From: Tubulanus polymorphus
Taxonomy: Eukaryota > Nemertea > Palaeonemertea > Tubulaniformes > Tubulanidae
DNA length: 64,000 bases
Reading direction: 5' to 3'
NCBI RefSeq assembly: GCF_964204645.1
Contig: NC_134031.1
Coordinates: 16,551,307 to 16,615,306, forward strand
The notes below the pieces were generated by a model that saw only the letters and a program-made list of their open reading frames with translations, was not told the DNA's origin and did not search any database. A program made the position numbers and the translations under genes. Below are positions 62,587 to 64,000 of the stretch, in pieces; within the stretch, counting starts at the first letter, position 1; the number at the start of each line of letters is the position of its first letter.

Positions 62587-64000
62587 GTCAGCCTAACCCC
62601 ATCCGGCGCATATTTCACCACCGATTAGAAATGCCATTCCAAAAAGATCGGGTATATGTATAAATGCTCAAAATGCATCAGCCTGGTCCATTATGCGCAC
62701 TTGCTTTATTGCTATTGGAGGGTCGTACAAAGCAGGGGGCCACCCCCCACCCCCAGAAATGTTTGAATTGGTGCTTTTTGCAAATATTGTTACATCCACC
62801 GGCCTCGTTCTGGTTTCTTTCCCCCAAAAATTCAAATGCTACATACGGCCCTGTATCGGAATTAAATTTGAAATGGATTTTTCCTTTAAAAGATTTCTCC
62901 TTAAAACGACCGATAATCTGAGCCAGAACTACTGAATTCCGGATGATTTATCCCGTAGCAGATTCTTCTCTCCCTTTCGTTGATTTTCTTTTATAAAATT
63001 AACGAGCTGCCTCGATAAAATAATCGTTCCTGCTCATCTGCGAATTTTCCACGCCGAAAAATGAAAAATGATTTCGAGTTCTCTAACCGTATGAATTGTT
63101 GCTCACTACAGTCGAACTATAACTATCATCGGAGAATCTTCCAAAGTATCGTACGAGCTACAACTGCCGAGGTTTGTTTTAAAATCAAAACATCTCCACA
63201 TAATTCACCGCGTGTGTGTAAAGCTACGTACCACACTTTAACGACCGATCCACGGCGTTTTGATATATCGAATATTTCCCGCTCTAAACCACAGCTTTTT
63301 TACCGTAACGCTTGTGTAGTGGTTTAACGTATTAGGCTAAAAGGATTCTAAGCTTCTTTTAGAATACTCCCGAGTCCCGATAAGTCTTATCTCTTTTAGT
63401 TTTTACCTTATTCTTGAAACGTTCGTGTGTGAACCAATACAGGCTATACATACTCGGCGCGGGTCAATTTTCTGCGAATAAAAATGAATTTCATACTTTT
63501 TCCATGAATATGATGAGACCGACCTATTTGTGTCCAACTGGTGAAGATGATTATTAACATATGATTAGCTTGAAGAACGTTGCATGTTCTGCCTGTTTCT
63601 AAATATTTTATTTGATCCATTCTGTTACATTATTTGCGTACTATTTCTCATTATAACCATATTATTATATGTATTGTATGTACATGTACACTGTTATGCA
63701 ACAGTTTTCACAGCGATTCGATGTTTTTCCCACGTCCTTGCGTGAGACGGGACGGATCAGTTCGTGCAACTGAATGAATTACTAGCAGCAGAAAAATTCT
63801 CAATCAAAATCATATTATTCATAGATTTACCTATCCCCTGCTTGGTACTATAGTTTTGAGTACCAGTATATGAAAACATTTCCTAATGCATGTGTATATG
63901 TACTCGTACATTGCTTTTCAACTAGTTGCAGCTAAGTTAGTTCAAATTCTTTTTAATTCAAATTTGAATATGTGTCTATCACACAACATATATGCGTTTT
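62587..64000. other. FAM102 intron running off the right edge
   Basis: After the donor AG/GTCAGC no further FAM102-like exon is visible. ORFs at 62664-62935 and 63061-63327 are AT-rich or low in coding character and carry no family motif, so I treat this as intron. Confidence 0.5.

Overview
This is nuclear DNA of an invertebrate animal. Genes have many short exons with GT..AG introns, separated by AT-rich DNA full of short non-autonomous DNA transposons and simple repeats. A separate NR5B (HR39-type) nuclear receptor beside NR5A fits a protostome, and the CpG-rich exons and abundant palindromic MITEs suggest a lophotrochozoan such as a mollusc or annelid. The species cannot be named from the sequence.

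Layout from left to right: (1) the 5' part of DNTTIP2 (Fcf2 family, pre-rRNA processing), minus strand, running off the left edge; (2) a small intron-poor gene of unknown function at 3155-3697, plus strand, divergent from DNTTIP2; (3) about 6 kb without a gene; (4) NR5A/FTZ-F1, minus strand, 9882-29804, with nine coding exons for a long form and a second, TATA-containing internal promoter and first exon at 22.0-22.5 kb for a short form; (5) NR5B/HR39, minus strand, 31935-36267, only 2.1 kb upstream of NR5A and in the same orientation; (6) a three-exon membrane protein related to the cation-dependent mannose-6-phosphate receptor, plus strand, 37867-39976; (7) SCaMC, the Ca2+-dependent mitochondrial ATP-Mg/Pi carrier (SLC25A23/24/25 group), minus strand, 43340-55267, with two alternative EF-hand-4 exons and an unusual internal first exon behind its own CRE/TATA/Inr promoter; (8) the 5' part of FAM102/EEIG, plus strand, 56517 to beyond the right edge.

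I built the exon models by hand from conserved protein motifs, GT/AG sites and phase. All junctions inside NR5A, NR5B, the M6PR-like gene, SCaMC and FAM102 keep frame. The most interesting points are the NR5A-NR5B tandem with shared ligand-domain introns, the frame-enforced choice between the two EF-hand exons of SCaMC, the predicted EF-hand-less SCaMC form driven from inside the gene, and the NR5A + SCaMC + FAM102 linkage, which matches human chromosomes 9q and 1.

Repeats include at least seven MITE-like families (several with clear terminal inverted repeats), a 27-bp minisatellite, a 25-bp tandem repeat beside an NR5A DNA-binding exon, and a purine tract of about 530 bp in a FAM102 intron.
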